Of a stretch of 5,846 nt of DNA, positions 5,797-5,846 are shown in pieces. The notes beneath the pieces are model-generated. The model searched no databases. It was not told where the DNA came from and saw only the letters and a list, made by a program, of their open reading frames with translations. Source of the DNA: UBA10183 sp041653835 (lineage in GTDB: Bacteria > Omnitrophota > Gorgyraeia > Gorgyraeales > Gorgyraeaceae); the NCBI GenBank assembly GCA_041653835.1, contig JBAZEP010000063.1, forward strand, positions 1-5,846, written 5' to 3'. Position 1 is the stretch's first letter; every line of letters begins with the position of its first letter. A program made the translations under genes and the position numbers.

Positions 5797-5846
5797 TATG
5801 TTCATCTTTCCTGGATGGACATACTGTTCCAGCTATAATCCTATCT

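Noticed and set aside
5811..5832. Inverted repeat CTGGA ... TCCAG after the last gene, as a terminator
   Set aside because: The stem is only 5 bp with a 12-nt loop and no T-run follows, so it does not look like a rho-independent terminator.
5816..5839. TGGACA and TATAAT near the window end, as a promoter for the next gene
   Set aside because: The -10 match is perfect, but the spacer to TGGACA is only 12 nt and no better -35 is properly placed. The downstream gene is also out of view, so it stays a possibility, not a feature.

Overview
The window is a compact bacterial segment in which every supported gene lies on the + strand. The layout looks like one long operon, about 85-5336, followed by a separately promoted small gene. 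Base composition is moderate (GC in the mid-40s by eye). Starts are mixed: ATG, one TTG, one GTG, and possibly a second GTG. Gene junctions are very tight (1-nt gap, 4-nt overlaps). There are no RNA genes, mobile elements, CRISPR arrays or obvious repeats. The flavour suggests an uncultured Gram-negative-type lineage: a PAS/HisKA soluble kinase, a DivK-like receiver, a secreted DUF3108-like protein, and low-similarity secreted small proteins. A candidate phylum such as Omnitrophota would fit, but that is an impression and not something the sequence proves.

Left part (1-966): the probable last codons of an upstream gene (to 85) overlap the start of a cytoplasmic alpha/beta hydrolase with a complete Ser-Asp-His triad. 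The hydrolase frame is open to the window edge, so its start is uncertain (ATG 40, or GTG 82 in a GTGA overlap).

Centre (976-3603): a three-gene phosphorelay cassette. It holds (i) a soluble PAS-HisKA-HATPase histidine kinase starting at TTG, (ii) a stand-alone DivK-like receiver, and (iii) a receiver-PAS-DHp protein. The last carries a phosphorylatable-type histidine but has no ATPase domain and ends right after the dimerisation helices. Its DHp belongs to the same subfamily as that of the kinase next door. No DNA-binding or enzymatic output domain is encoded, so signalling from this cassette must leave by protein contact or by phosphotransfer to proteins elsewhere.

Right part (3600-5846): a secreted DUF3108-like envelope protein, then a membrane-anchored alpha/beta hydrolase with its own triad. 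A 70-nt gap follows with a good sigma70-type promoter, then a small secreted protein of unknown family. The last 50 bases hold no gene I can support.

Working model (inference): a cytoplasmic sensory phosphorelay is co-transcribed with two hydrolases and one exported envelope protein, so the operon may couple signalling to envelope or lipid metabolism. The most unusual element is the kinase-dead receiver-PAS-DHp protein.
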